Assembly (NCBI RefSeq): GCF_003597395.2
Contig: NC_133778.1
Span: 17,273,248 to 17,337,247 of the forward strand
DNA: 64,000 nucleotides
Source of the DNA: Chelonoidis abingdonii
Lineage: Eukaryota; Chordata; Testudines; Testudinidae
Direction: 5' to 3'
The first letter of the stretch is position 1; each line of letters starts with the position of its first letter. Below, in pieces: positions 23,146-34,431 of the stretch. The position numbers and the translations under genes were made by a program. Under the pieces are notes generated by a model. The model saw only the letters and a list, made by a program, of their open reading frames with translations, searched no databases and was not told the DNA's origin.

Positions 23146-24511
23146 CTGAAAAGACAGAAAACAGATCACTAGCTTGGTATCCTGACTGACTCAGGGATCT
23201 ATCTAGGAAGGTGGCTTTCATTTTCTAAATTTCAAATTCTCCATGTTGCAATGAAAAATGTTGAAAAACAACAGGAAGGTACTTCTGCACGTGCCTAACT
23301 TTAAAGCCAGGAGGGAGTCATTAGGACTACCCATGCACTCAAAATTAGGCATGTGTTAAGCATCTTGATGAACTGAAGTGTAATTAACAGCTTCCAAAAG
23401 CGTGCAGACATCTTACAGCATCTGTCGTGCTTGGTACACAGTCTCTACAAATGATGATGGGAAAAATAACTTCTTGAACTGCAGATGTTCAGGAAATATA
23501 AACCCATAACCCAACAGGAACACACCTTTAAATTATCTGTAGCCCAATACAGAGGCAGATGAAGACAAAACAGATTCCTACTATTTGATTATCATTGGTC
23601 CACAAGACAACAAACACTTTCAGACCATGGCAGAGTTAAAGAACAGGGAAAAGGATATCAAATACTCAGGTCCTTAGGATATGCAGTGCAGTTTATATAT
23701 TGAACATATTCACACTGCTATCTCATATTACATAGTGATCCTAGGAATGAAGACATTGCCCTTGAAAAAGCTTAGCAACACAGGCTGCAGAGAACAATCA
23801 CCTCTCTGCTCCACTCTTTGCACTGGGCTCCCCATTAAACACAGAGCTTATTTCAAGGTCTCTGTCCTTGTCTGGAACGAGTTACCTGACCGATGACCTT
23901 TCACTCTACAACTGAGACAGCTATGCTCCATATAATGAAACTGTCTACCAACAGTACATGAGCTATCACAGGAGCTGGACCAAGAGTATGGAACCCTGTG
24001 GGACACAAAAGAATGGTCACAGGTTTCGCCGCTTTCAGAAGTAAATTCACAACTTATTTCTGTCACTTAGCTTTTCTTCAGTCAGTTTCTCTCTCACACA
24101 CACATATATTTTTTAAAAAATCCCAAACTAATCAAGCAACTTCTCCTACAGCCTAAAAAGGAAGGAACAAAAAAAAGAAATGGATATTTCTATTTTTAAA
24201 AATCTGGGAGGTGCTCAGATACTAAGGTAATTGGAGCCTAATACGCACATGATAGATTCCTATGATGTAACCATCCATGACAGAAAAAGCTATCAAAATG
24301 ATTATGTTCCATTCAGTATTGACTTAAAAAAAAATTGCTCAATATTAGTGATGGACACAGTTGAACAAGCTGGTCAGGCAATATTACTGAATGCCTGTTA
24401 TTTCAACCATCTCTTAATATAGGACATGATGATGTGAGAATTAGAGAGGGGAAAAACAGATGAAATCAAGCTCCCCATTTCCAATTTCCTACTCTGCTGC
24501 AAATGTCTTAC

Positions 24512-24617
24512 CTGTTCAAGATTGCTGTAGTGCACGTGGCAGCAGTTGCAATAGCCTTGTCTATTTTGCACACTGGATAACCCAGGTCCAGCCTGCTCTG
24601 GCCCTCGTATGCTTACA
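24512..24617 (-). CDS. ZDBF2: ZDBF2 coding exon 3: first half of the DBF4-type zinc finger
   Basis: Acceptor TTCTTCTGTCAG, donor GAACAG/GTAAGA. The exon completes Ser35 and encodes residues 36-70, ending in QGYCNCCHVHYSNLEQ. C58 and C61 are the first two zinc ligands of the CxxC-x9-H-x5-H DBF4-type finger; the two histidines are in the next exon. Mammalian ZDBF2 has its annotated start only a few residues before the equivalent GYC. In this genome there is no Met at that place (the residues are VQNRQGYC), so translation must begin further upstream, in agreement with exons 1 and 2. Confidence 0.92.
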
Positions 24618-25599
24618 CTGACAGAAGAAAAGTTTTCTGATATTACTAGTAGTTTTCAGTGAGAAAAATCAGACTTATAAATCTATTATATTTCAGGTGT
24701 TTAATAAAACATTAAGACTTATACTATCAAAAATGTATTCTTTTTCATATTCAAGCATAATCATTTAGATGGATTCATGGTGCTGAGCTTAAAATCCACT
24801 CATGCTGCTGAAGTGTTGAAGTTTTCCCTGAATATCATATGCAAACCTAAAAAGAAAGTCAGTCATGTATAGCAAGAATTCACCATGCTCTCTCAAGCAC
24901 TCATGATATTATGCGTGCAATTAAAAAAAAAAGAGAGACTTCCTTCAGAATACTGCATGGAAGTTTTGCACAAAGAATCCAGGGGCTACAGAAATTACCA
25001 TCAGAAAGCACTCTTTCTGTCTTGAAGAACCTATATAACCACGCAGATTTCAGAGGGACCCACAGGCATTTACAAGAAGTTTGTAGTCATAACCCCACTT
25101 TTTAGATACAGTATTGGCCAGAGATTATAATTATCAAAATTAAAGAAATAAAGATAATGAGAGAGATGAAATCATCACCCCAAAATAAGTATGAAATGTA
25201 ACGAACTGTAACTTGAAATGTAAGTGCTGACTGCTGTCAGGTCACAAAAGATGTTTTTAATAAAGACATTTCTAATGAAGCAGATTAAACCAACTTCTGA
25301 ATATTTTCCATCATATAAATGTCAAGAAAGTTGATATGATTTAGATTTATATGTCAAAATGACTGCCATGCTGTGGGAAGTGAAAACCATACTTCTCCTG
25401 AAGAGTAGGAACACTATTGAGGAGAGAAAAAAACAAACGAATGCACAGGATGTAGCTGTGTGGGGGTGTGAAAAAATGAAAAAAAAACTGTTTAAAATTA
25501 ATTCGGTGTTGAATACCCGTCTTGCCACTGCAATTTGTGAATATTTGCAGTTCACTTTTAATCTGCAGAAGTGCCATCAAGCACTTTCTAAAGACTTAA

Positions 25600-25870
25600 A
25601 CAAGAGAGGACAAAGAAGAGAAGTGGAGAAAATGTGGTGAGAAGGAAAGAATGAAGAGCAAGAGTGAAGAAGAGGAAAAGACAGAGTCCGCCAGACAAAA
25701 TCTCGAATTATATGCGGTCCATGCTATAAAAAAGTTTGAGAAGCCTGGGTTTAGGGAGTTAAATAATAGGAGAGAGAGAAATCAAGAGATAACAGAAATA
25801 AGGAAAGATACATTTTCCGAAGAGCTTGAAATGAGATGGAGAATTGATGAAGAGAAGCAATATCAGAACA
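25600..25870. repeat. Purine-rich tract in ZDBF2 intron 2
   Basis: About 270 bases of strongly A/G-biased sequence on the plus strand (GAAGAGAAGTGGAG, GAAGAAGAGGAAAAGAC). A second, shorter purine-rich tract is at about 28020-28190. An open frame of 112 residues here is Glu/Lys/Arg-rich only because of this composition. Confidence 0.5.
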
Positions 25871-26097
25871 CTGGTGCAGCCAGCAGTTGTAGAGGAGGGG
25901 TTCTGACAATGACAGTGGCAAAAATGTGCAGCAAGACATGGAGGCAGCCGGTTCAGAGGGGAATAAAAAGACCTGGTCCCATAAGATAGGCTGCAGTGAG
26001 CCCTTCAAGGATTTTAATTAAAAAGGAAGACAATTTTGAACTGAACTGTACAATGAATGTGAAGCCAATGGAGTTGTTTAAGGAGTGTAAGAAAATA

Positions 26098-27366
26098 ACA
26101 TAAGAACAACCATACTAGGTCAGACCAATGGCCCACCTAGCCTAGTATGCTGTCTTCTGACAGTGGCCAGTGCCAGAGAGAAGGAACAGTATAGGGCAAT
26201 TTTCAGTGATCCATCCCCTGTAATCTAGTCCCAACTTCTGGCAGATGGAGTTCTTAGGGATCCCTGGGGCATGGAGTTGCATCCTTGACCACCTTGGCTA
26301 ATAGCCATTGATGGACTATCCTCCATGAACCTAATTCTTTTTTGAACCCAGTGACACTTTTGGCCTTCACAAAAACCCCTGCCAACAAGTTCCACAAGTT
26401 GACAGAGTTGTATGAGGAAGTATTTTCTTTTGTTTTAAACCTGCTACCTGTTAACTTCACTGGGTTGACCCCATGGTTCTTGTGTTATAAGAAGGGGTAA
26501 ATAACACTTCATTATTCAGTCTCTCCATACCATTCATGATTTTATAGACCAGTATCGTATCTCCATTTAGCTGTCTCTTTTCTAAGATGAAAAATCTCAT
26601 TCTTTTTAATCTCCCTTAATATGGAAGCTGTTCCATCCCCCTAATCATTTTTGTTGCCCTTCTCTGCACCTTGGCCAATTCTAATGCATCTTTTTTAAGA
26701 CTGAGTGACCCGAAGTGCACGCAGTATTCAAGATGTGGGCGTACCATGAATTTATATAGTTGCATTATGATATTTTCTGTCTTATTATCTATCACTTTCC
26801 TAATGGCTCCTAACTTTTCACTGCTTTTGTAAACTGAGCAGATGTCTACAGAAAACTATCCATTATGACTTCAAGATCTTTCTCTTGAGTGGTAACAGGT
26901 AATTAAGAAAACATCATTTTATATGTATAATTGGGATTATGTTTTCCAATGTGCATTACTTTCACTTATCATCATTGAATTTTATTTGCCTTTTTGTTAC
27001 ACAATCGCCAGTTTTGTGTGATCCCTTTGTAACTCTTTGCACTCAGCTTTGGACTTAGCTATCTTGAGTAATTCTGTATCATCTGCAAATTTTGCCGCCT
27101 CACTTTTCACCTCCTTTTCCAGATAATTTATGAATATGTTGAACAGCGCAAGTCCCAGTACAGATCCTTGGGGGACACCGCTACTTACTTCTCTCCATTA
27201 TGAAGATTGACCATTTATTTCTACCTTTTGTCTCCTATCTTTTAACCTGTTATTGATCCATGAGAGGATGCTCCCTCTTATCCCATGACTGCTTAGTTTG
27301 CTTAAGAGCTTTCGGTGACGGACTTTCTCAAAGGGTTTCTGAAAGTCCAAGTACACTATATTCAGT
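26098..27366 (-). mobile_element. CR1 LINE, ORF2 reverse transcriptase to 3' end, minus strand
   Basis: Minus-strand translation gives VYLDFQKPFEKVRH, then SGVPQGSVLG, LFNIFIN, KFADDTELLK and RPHLEYCVHFGS, the ordered motifs of a CR1 reverse transcriptase, including the FADD catalytic box. The 3' part, on the plus strand beginning CATAAGAACAACCATACTAGG, is the usual CR1 end. Several stops and shifts show it is dead. It lies in ZDBF2 intron 2 in the same orientation as the gene. Confidence 0.85.
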
Positions 27367-27369
27367 GGT

Positions 27370-27412
27370 GTCGAGTATCAGAGGGGTAGCCATGTTAGTT
27401 TGGATCTGTAAA
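27370..27412. repeat. Penelope-type leader fragment wedged between CR1 pieces
   Basis: GTATCAGAGGGGTAGCCATG and TTAGTTTGGATCTGTAAAAA match the start of the element at 1732. It lies exactly at the junction between the CR1 ORF2 fragment and the ORF1-like fragment, so it probably inserted into, or helped to join, these pieces. Confidence 0.6.
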
Positions 27413-27800
27413 AAGTGATGTACCTCTCAGCTTTCCCCCAGTCCTTAGTTTAAAAAATCCTCTTCAACCTTTTTAATTTTACACACCAGCAAACTGTTTC
27501 CATTTTGGTTTAGGTGGAGCTCATCCTGCCTGCACAGGCTTCTCCTTTACCAAAAGGTTCCCCAGTTCCTAATAATCTAAAACCTGCCTCCCTACACCAT
27601 CATCTCATCCACACATTGAGTACCTAAAGTCCTGCCTGTCTTTCTGGCCCTGTGCATGGAACTGAAAGCATTTGAGAGCATACTATCGAAGAGATCCTGG
27701 ACTTTACTTTCTTACCTAGCAGCTTGAATTTGGACTACAAGAGCTCTCTCCAACCTTTCTCTATGTAACTAGGACCTACATTTACCATGACCATGTGCTG
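27413..27800 (-). mobile_element. CR1 ORF1 (esterase-like) fragment
   Basis: The minus strand reads, over shifting frames, VNVGPSYIEKGWRELL, KFKLLGKKVKSRISSI, then MLSVPCTGPERQAGL and VWMRWWCREAGFRLLGTG. This order matches the C-terminal SGNH-esterase-like part of CR1 ORF1 as I remember it from reptile and bird copies. It is 5' of the ORF2 fragment on the same strand, as expected for one CR1 copy that lost its middle part. Confidence 0.55.
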
Positions 27801-28700
27801 GACCAAAGAAACTGGGGTTTGGGGATGCCACAGAGAAGGAAACAACAATAATCCAAGCAAAAGAAAATGAAGGCCTGGATAAGCACTGAAGCCGAGGTAA
27901 TGATATGCACAGGCAGCCCTGCAGAAAAAGTGACAGGCAGATCTACAGACCTGAGAGATACGGGAACAGAGAGCACAGAATCAGCAATGACACAACAGTT
28001 TTGAACAGAGGAGACAGATGGGAGGTCTGAGCTGAAAATGGAGACAGAAGAGACGTAGCTGTACTTGAGAATTAAACTGAAAAGGAGAATAGAGAGGAGG
28101 AGAGAGACTGAGAGCAGAAAAAGCTGACAAAAGCTAGGGATGGAGGGGGTAGGGGGTAGAGCACGGGAGACAAGAGAGATAGATATTTTTTAACTTCAGA
28201 AATGAAACAACAACTACATACCAGCAATATCAACATTTTTATATAAAATTCTTATTAGGAAGTACTTTTTTAAAAAATCAACACTCTTTTTAATGTAGCC
28301 ACAGGTAAATGCCATCAAAACCCATGGCCAGTCTACATGATAATTTTTTAATAAAAAGAGAGGGTAACAGGAATTAAAGTCACATTTAAACCTTCTGCTA
28401 ATCTTGAAAAACAACTTTGGGCTAGTTGGCTGCTGAGTTTTTTTTTCAGGTTCTCTGGAATTCTGAAGCCAAAAATGAAATTTTTGACCTTCAATCTCAC
28501 TGCTGATATTAATGAGGGGTCAAAGGACATGCAATGCACATGTTTAATTATACCTATACACAGGATAAAGAGACCATTAACCTGACAGTTGAAAATATTG
28601 CATTGTTATCAGTTTTATGGGGTCAAATTTAATGTTAAAAGCTAGATTCTCCCTAGTTTATTCAGCATAAGCAATAAAGTTTAACGCTAATTATATCATC
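27801..28700. other. ZDBF2 intron 2 sequence, nothing recognised
   Basis: Includes the purine-rich tract at 28020-28190; otherwise ordinary intronic DNA leading into exon 2. Confidence 0.4.
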
Positions 28701-28708
28701 TAACCCAC

Positions 28709-28760
28709 CTGCTACTGCTCTCCTGTCGTAGGGATCCTTCGATAGCTCGTCTTTCTATAC
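28709..28760 (-). CDS. ZDBF2: ZDBF2 coding exon 2
   Basis: A 52-base exon between a strong acceptor (a run of about 12 T then AAATAG) and the donor AGCAG/GTGGGT. It enters with two bases (GT completing Gly18), encodes IERRAIEGSLRQESSS (residues 19-34) and leaves AG for Ser35. Only this frame is open and only this frame matches the flanking exon phases, which is the main support. It lies upstream of the zinc finger and adds a short polar, probably disordered segment. Confidence 0.75.
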
Positions 28761-29327
28761 CTATTTAAAAAAAAAAAGAAGCAAAGATAGAAAAACAGGC
28801 AGGAGAAATCAAAACTGGTCATTGTTACCTATGCACTAAATTGTCAGTGTCAAAAAGAATGTGTTTTATAGGATGACAAAAGTAAAATTGATTAAATTTA
28901 GGAAAACTTCCATTTATACAGAATCAGTCACCCCCCAAGAGCTGCATAAACTACAAGCATTATCTTTTTACAGTTGACATCATTGGAAATTTTTCTGTTG
29001 ACTTAATCGGACCAAGGTTAGGCCCTATATGTTGAAATCACTTCACCTGTCACCATAATGCAGTCACCTCTGGGGTAAAACGCAGCAGCTGTCTAACAGT
29101 TCACTATAAAACAATTCATTGCATCCATAAGGAAGTTGAATTAATAATTTAAACGGTCTTTCTTCTATCCTTGACGTCTACAATTTTATGAATTCAGAAC
29201 AGGAACTGGCAAAACTACTAACCCAACTGAAACAACAACGAGAATTGACATATATTTTTAGTTAAAATACATGCTTTTTTGGTGTTTTGAATGTTCATAT
29301 TTTTGTTTTAATAATTAAGTTGCTTAC

Positions 29328-29379
29328 CTTGTGCTGAAGAAGCAGAAACTTCATCAGTTGGCTTGTTCCTGTCAAACAT
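29328..29379 (-). CDS. ZDBF2: ZDBF2 coding exon 1 (start codon exon)
   Basis: Encodes MFDRNKPTDEVSASSAQ plus the first base of a Gly codon. The minus-strand acceptor ends in TTTATAG directly before ATG, and the donor reads CACAAG/GTAAGC. I chose this ATG because it is the first base of the exon and the downstream frame is continuous through all later junctions. No upstream coding exon was found, but a frame entering from further upstream cannot be excluded because the exon has a splice acceptor. Any 5' UTR must therefore lie in an upstream exon, perhaps in the CpG-rich region near 39.7 kb. The residues are low-complexity and do not by themselves identify a family. Confidence 0.75.
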
Positions 29380-29761
29380 CTATAAACCAAATACAAAAAA
29401 CATTGAAAACAAATATGAAAAGCACAGTCTTGGCTCTTACCCGATTCTCAACGTCAGCATGGCTGAGCCCCAAGAAAATGACAACACTGTGAAAACACAA
29501 TACTGTTTCAGATAAGGATTATAATTTAATCTCAACTGAATCTTCATGATCAAAACAAATTCCTGATTTATTAGATTATTCTATAATGCCACATACTATC
29601 CACTAGCCAAGGGCCCAGTAATTGTATGAAGACTTGTTAATCAACCCAAACCTAGAGAGCTGCAGATGCAGTCTTTGAATACAGCAGGCCAGATTAGTCA
29701 GAAGAAAATTATCTGCCAGGGAAGCAAAACATCATCCCCATAAATCTAGTGCTTTGGTCAT

Positions 29762-30579
29762 TGTGACAGTGCACACTCAGCTCTTGTGAGTGCCTCCTGG
29801 TGGGTGAGCACGAATCTGCACTCCCTCTCTTTTTCTGGAGCCCTGTTGGCTGTTGCCCTTGTCAGGCGGGTCTTCAGTGACTCCAGCTAAGTCACACAGT
29901 CAAACGCATGAACGAACACTCCTTTTGGAGTAAAAGGTCCAACAGGGCCTGTCCCTGTGCCCTTGGTAATGTCTCCAGCCCTGTGTCTGGGCTCAGTCCT
30001 CAGCCCCTTCTGGGCTACCTTTAAGTCCATCCCTGCCCTGTTAGAGTAGTGCCCCCAGGATATCTTCCCTGGAGACTCGAAGTCCTGCCCTTCACTTGGG
30101 CTTTTAAATGAAACTTGTTCCCTTCTTGGGGCTTTGGCCACTCTGCCAGTGGGTGGAGGGGGGATCTGTGCCCACTCACTACTCTGGGTCCTGACCCAGG
30201 GTCCCTATAAATAACAGCCACATGGTATTTCCTGTAATAGTTGCTGCTGTTATTCCCTGGGTCACTTCCCACGTAGCTGTTTCTACTTTACAATTACCTC
30301 AGGGCTAAAATTCTCTGTCTGTTCCCTGCTTGAGTAGGGTCACTTTCAGGCCTCCTCATTTGGAGAGTTTCACAACTTTCCAAGTCTGCCTTATCCTTTT
30401 GGTCCCAGCCAGGAACAGAGCTGCTCACACTCTGCAGCTCCTTTTAGCTTAGCCTCCTCCATTCTGATTGGCTGCTTCCCTGTAGCCACTCCAGGCAGGC
30501 CTGGAGGACCCACCTTCACTGCTCCTTTCTGGGACAGGGTGTGGTAGGGCTGTTGAGGCCTCCAGCACACCCCGTCACA
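29762..30579. mobile_element. Solo LTR about 380 b upstream of the ZDBF2 ATG exon
   Basis: An 818-base block beginning TGTGACAGTGCACAC and ending CACCCCGTCACA; the ends pair as TGTGAC/GTCACA. It is bracketed by GTCAT (29757-29761) and GTCAC (30580-30584), a 5-base target duplication with one change, typical of retroviral-type integration. Plus-strand CCCTATAAATAAC near 30201 could be a TATA box, but orientation is not certain. No gag, pol or env sequence is next to it, so it is a solo LTR. Its position puts it in the presumed 5' intron of ZDBF2. Confidence 0.75.
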
Positions 30580-30584
30580 GTCAC

Positions 30585-32714
30585 AGACTGTACAGTTTTA
30601 AATTGTATAAATCTTTCTCCTTTTACTAAAGATTTCTATGGAGAGGAACATTTGCACTTTGGTTTTGTACATTAGATCAGGAAATGTCTCTTCCTCCCAT
30701 AAAAGATAAACATTATCATATTCTATCCAGATCTTAAACTACATTAGTAGGTCTATGCAATGTCCCTGCCAAATTCATTTAATGACTTAATGGCTTCAGC
30801 TACACTTAAAACACTGAGCAAAAACCTATATAACAGAAGCCATGAATGAAATGGAACAAATATGATAACCATCCAGGCTGGAAAAGCCATCTTTATAGCT
30901 CAGCATTATCTCCTGATGCACAAGCTGATCTAGACAGAAGCATGGCACTGCAAAAACATCCAACTTCATGTTTTGATGTCAGGGAATAAAAAAGAGCTCC
31001 AGAGTGTCCCACATTAGCTTTACAATGCTGCAAATGAAACTTTAAATAAACTTTCAGGTACTAACCTTGGTGTTGCTAACCTTTGGCCCCCACCAAAAGC
31101 TGATTTCAAGGCTGTTGAACACTAGATCTCAGACAGGAGGCCATTTTCTGCACAGGACACTCACCCATTCTCATCTCCACTGTCAACCTGGTAATAATGA
31201 AATTAACGGTCTTTTTAGCTAGTTATTGATATATTTGTTCTATATTCTAAAGGAGAAAAGGTTTCAGTCTACATAGAATCGATCTGTCAGCAAGTTGGTC
31301 CATAAGATGGACAATGCTCTTTATAAAGCAGCCAATTAACATTTTTGTTTAAGAAATTAATTTTGACAGAGATTCCTTACTAAACTTTGACAGCTTTTTA
31401 TATATTTCTCAGCATTCCCAGCACTTTCCCACATGATGATCTCACTCCTCTTCTTATAGTCCCTATTCAACATACACTATTAGGACGTTAATGTTCATGC
31501 ATTTAAATGTATATCAGTAAATAAAATTCAATTCCTAAATATAAAGCAAATTATGCCTTGAGATGATTGTTATGGTTAAAGCCACCAACATGCTTTGAAG
31601 AATCATTTCTTCTGCTCATATTGCGTAAACCAGCTAGATTAGTAAATTAACTGGCCCTCTCACTGCACTTTATATGTTCAAAGCACTTTGTAACTGTTAT
31701 TAAATTAACCATTTTAACACCAGAGTGAGGTATTTAGCCCCGTGTTACAAATAGGCAAACTGTGGCAAAGAGAGTTATTTGCCTATGGCCACAGAAAAAG
31801 CATCAAAGCCAAGTTCAAGCTCAGGACTTGCTGATTCCCAAAACCGTGCTCAGCTCACTAGGCCAGTTATATATTTGACTGCAGCATGTCAAACTCTTGA
31901 TCTCAAACCTACTTTATATTTTTTTGCTCTCATGAAAACTGTATAAGGATCACTTTACATTTGTGCATTTCTTCTCTCTTGCTCCTTCCCCCAGTCTCTG
32001 TTCTTACAACTGGAGGAAATGCATTTACACTCCAATAAGAAACCTGTACCATTACACATTTTATATAGAGGCTCTTTAGTCTACATGGAATTTTTTTTTT
32101 TTGTATTTTTCCTCTCACTGTTCTGTATATATTGAGTATCTTCCCTCTGTTTGGGCATTGTCCATGCAACTTTTTCTGCACATTTATTAATGTGCTTGTG
32201 ATTTTTTTAATTGCACTCAACAGTGAGCTGATAATAGCCTTGTCTAAAGCCAGTACAGAGTGGGCAGGCACAGCAAGAAAAAAGTGCCTTAATTCGGACT
32301 TCAGTTAGTCTTGTTAATGAGCATGATCCTGCACTAATAAAACCAATAGGAGCTTTGCCACTGGCTTCAGTAGGTATAGGATCAAGCTCAAATATTGTCT
32401 TTGGACATTCCTGAGAAAACAAATAATGTGACTATCATGAGTGAGTGAAATGATAGTTTTGTATCCAGGGTCATTCATCCCTACATATAATTATGCACTT
32501 TACACATGTAGACCCTAATCTTGCAAAGAATTCAACAAATGCTTAATAGGACTGGCTTGAAAACAAGAATTCCAGTTTGCAAAAAGTGTCAACGTTTCAA
32601 AGTCTAATTTCATTCTATATTGGAACAAAAACTAGACCCTTCAAAATTTGTTGCAAAGAAAGACCTACCCCAGAATAGCCATTAGCCCAGTGATTAGTGC
32701 ACACACCTGGATAA
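30585..32714. other. Presumed ZDBF2 5' intron or upstream region; MIR-like piece
   Basis: Mostly AT-rich. At about 31720-31865 TTAGCCCCGTGTTACAAATA, GGCAAACTGTGGC, and CCAAGTTCAAGC are in the order of an antisense MIR-like SINE (the part with the pattern gagg-cacag-gcc-ccacag). Confidence in that assignment is moderate. No exon is seen. Confidence 0.45.
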
Positions 32715-32919
32715 TAATAATAAAATAATAACTGGAGATATATCTATCTCCTAAAACTGGAAGGGACCTTGAAAGGTCATTGAGTCCAGCCCCCTGCCTT
32801 CACTAGCAGGACCAAGTACTGATTTTTGCCCCAGATCTCTAAGTGGCCCCCTCAAGGGTTGAACTCACAACCCTGGGTTTAGCAGGCCAATGTTCAAACC
32901 ACTGAGCTATCCCTCCCCC
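32715..32919 (-). mobile_element. tRNA-derived SINE (cryptodiran turtle type)
   Basis: Read on the minus strand from 32919: GGGGGAGGGATAGCTCAGTG, then GTTTGAACATTGGCCTGCTA, then CAGGGTTGTGAGTTCAACCC. TAGCTCAGTGG is a polymerase III A box and GTGAGTTCAACCC a B box at tRNA-like spacing, so the head is tRNA-derived. The body (TGGGGCAAAAATC, AGGGGGCTGGAC, GGTCCCTTCCAG) is the one I know from tortoise and other cryptodiran SINEs. The 3' tail ends in AT-rich repeats near 32700. It is not a functional tRNA: the 3' half of the cloverleaf diverges. Confidence 0.8.
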
Positions 32920-34430
32920 AATGGAATATGGAAGACTCAAATTAAAGTTCTCGCTCTGAATCACCTAGAGCAGAGACTTAAGCCTGGGTTTCCCACAGGT
33001 GAGTGCCCTGGGCTTTTGGCTATTCTGGGAGAGTCAATCTCTCTCTCTCTCTGACCAGAAATTCCATTGTGGACCTGAGAAACCTTCCCAATGAAATTTT
33101 CATCTAAACAGATACAATTATGCAAAGTTTCAATGAATTGGCATTTTCTACCAAAAAAAATTCATCAAGAAATTCCAGACCAGCTCTAATGCTTAACTTT
33201 AATTAAAATCATTGAAGTCAACATACATAAGTGCAGAATCGGGCCTTAGGTATACTGAGTTAAGTCCAGTGTGGCTCTTATCTCTCACTTTTCATGCTGC
33301 AAGGGAGTGTCATGGACCAGATATTCTCACTTACAAAGGGTAGAGTGTAAATATGTAAGGCCTCAAGCACCCCTAATAGCTGTCAGAGAAATATCATTTT
33401 CAGAGGAGATTGTTTGCCAAGATTCTGCTGTATATAGTTGACGCATGAGAGACAAATATATCCCTAAGACAAGAAAAACGTTTAAGGATATTGATAGGCA
33501 AAGTAAAACACTTAAACTCTAATTGCTTACCACTGTCCTAAAGGCTGAAAGTATGCTCAGGTCTCAGTTCAGCAGAGGAAGGGAAAGCTTGTGCTTGGAT
33601 ACCTTGTGTGGCCCCTACCAAAATATAGACATGGGGAAAGGAGCACAAATCCTCATGCGTTTGGTAATGCAGTCTCATTTAATTTCTAATTTAGAAAAGT
33701 CAAAAGGTATTTCTTCATTTGATCTATATTTTTATAATGGGTTCTTTTATCCACAGGCTTTGTAAGAACAACCCTTGTTCAGTTAAGGAATCTCTAAACT
33801 TGAAATAGCTCAATGTAATTGTAGTACAATAATACCAATTACGGCTTAAAAATAAATTACATATGTATATTTTTCCTTTAAAATAATATTTCAACATTGA
33901 AAAAGATCTGTATTATGTTACAAACATAGTAATGACTGGCATCAACTGGGAATGGTTGATTTGGCAGATTTATAACCCATAGGTCTACTGTAGCTGTCTC
34001 TTGCAGTTAGAGAGAGAGAGATTTCTTGTTTAGTTTTATTGAATTACATGGCACACAGCAATCATGGAGCATGAAGAACTGCAAGGAGTCCTGAACAAGT
34101 TGAGCTAATGAGACCTGACAGAAGACCAAAAGAAAGATGACCATAAGGCAAGAAAAAATATGTATTTTTTTAAATCAGCACTTTCATTTCGATAGCACAT
34201 GAAAATGTCATAGGCATCAAAGAAACTCTGGAGACTCCTTTCAGCCTTCCCCTGCAACAGATAAATTAGAAGCAGAAAGGGGAGATGATGATCAAAATGA
34301 CTGAGGAGGGAGGAGGTGTTGTATACATCAAGAATACATACACTTGTTCTGAAGTCCAGAAGGTGGGTGAGAGGCAGGTCAGATGAAAGTCTCTGGGTGA
34401 AGATAAAAAGGTGACAAAACAGGGGTGATG
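32920..34430. other. Intergenic or 5'-intronic, no gene seen
   Basis: AT-rich sequence with a (TC)n run of about 14 bases at 33040-33053. No exon or named repeat. Confidence 0.4.
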
Positions 34431-34431
34431 T

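Larger units (their letters stand above)
11499..29379 (-). other. ZDBF2: ZDBF2 gene, coding span (5 coding exons)
   Basis: Span of the assembled coding sequence, minus strand. Exons 29379-29328 (52 b), 28760-28709 (52 b), 24617-24512 (106 b), 23145-23018 (128 b) and 14262-11499 (2764 b) total 3102 bases, giving 1033 residues and a stop. All introns are GT-AG with polypyrimidine tracts, and the split codons (G/GT, AG/T, phase 0, AG/A) join without a frame error. Introns are 567, 4091, 1366 and 8755 bases. Identification rests on the DBF4-type zinc finger followed by [14 protein letters not shown], which I recall as the start of mammalian ZDBF2, and on similar order of later motifs. Mammalian ZDBF2 is imprinted and paternally expressed; its molecular function is poorly known. 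Human ZDBF2 is about 2350 residues, so this version is less than half as long. DBF4 and DBF4B share the finger but not this long last exon. Confidence 0.9.

Noticed and set aside
23024..23221. Alternative minus-strand frame over ZDBF2 exon 4
   Set aside because: The exon 4 frame that joins exons 3 and 5 in phase gives the zinc finger histidines; the alternative frame does not.
25651..25989. Glu/Lys/Arg-rich open frame of 112 residues
   Set aside because: Due to a purine-rich tract in ZDBF2 intron 2; no splice sites in phase with the gene.
32850..32919. Possible tRNA gene on the minus strand
   Set aside because: A and B boxes are present, but the 3' half does not form an acceptor stem and the body continues as a SINE.
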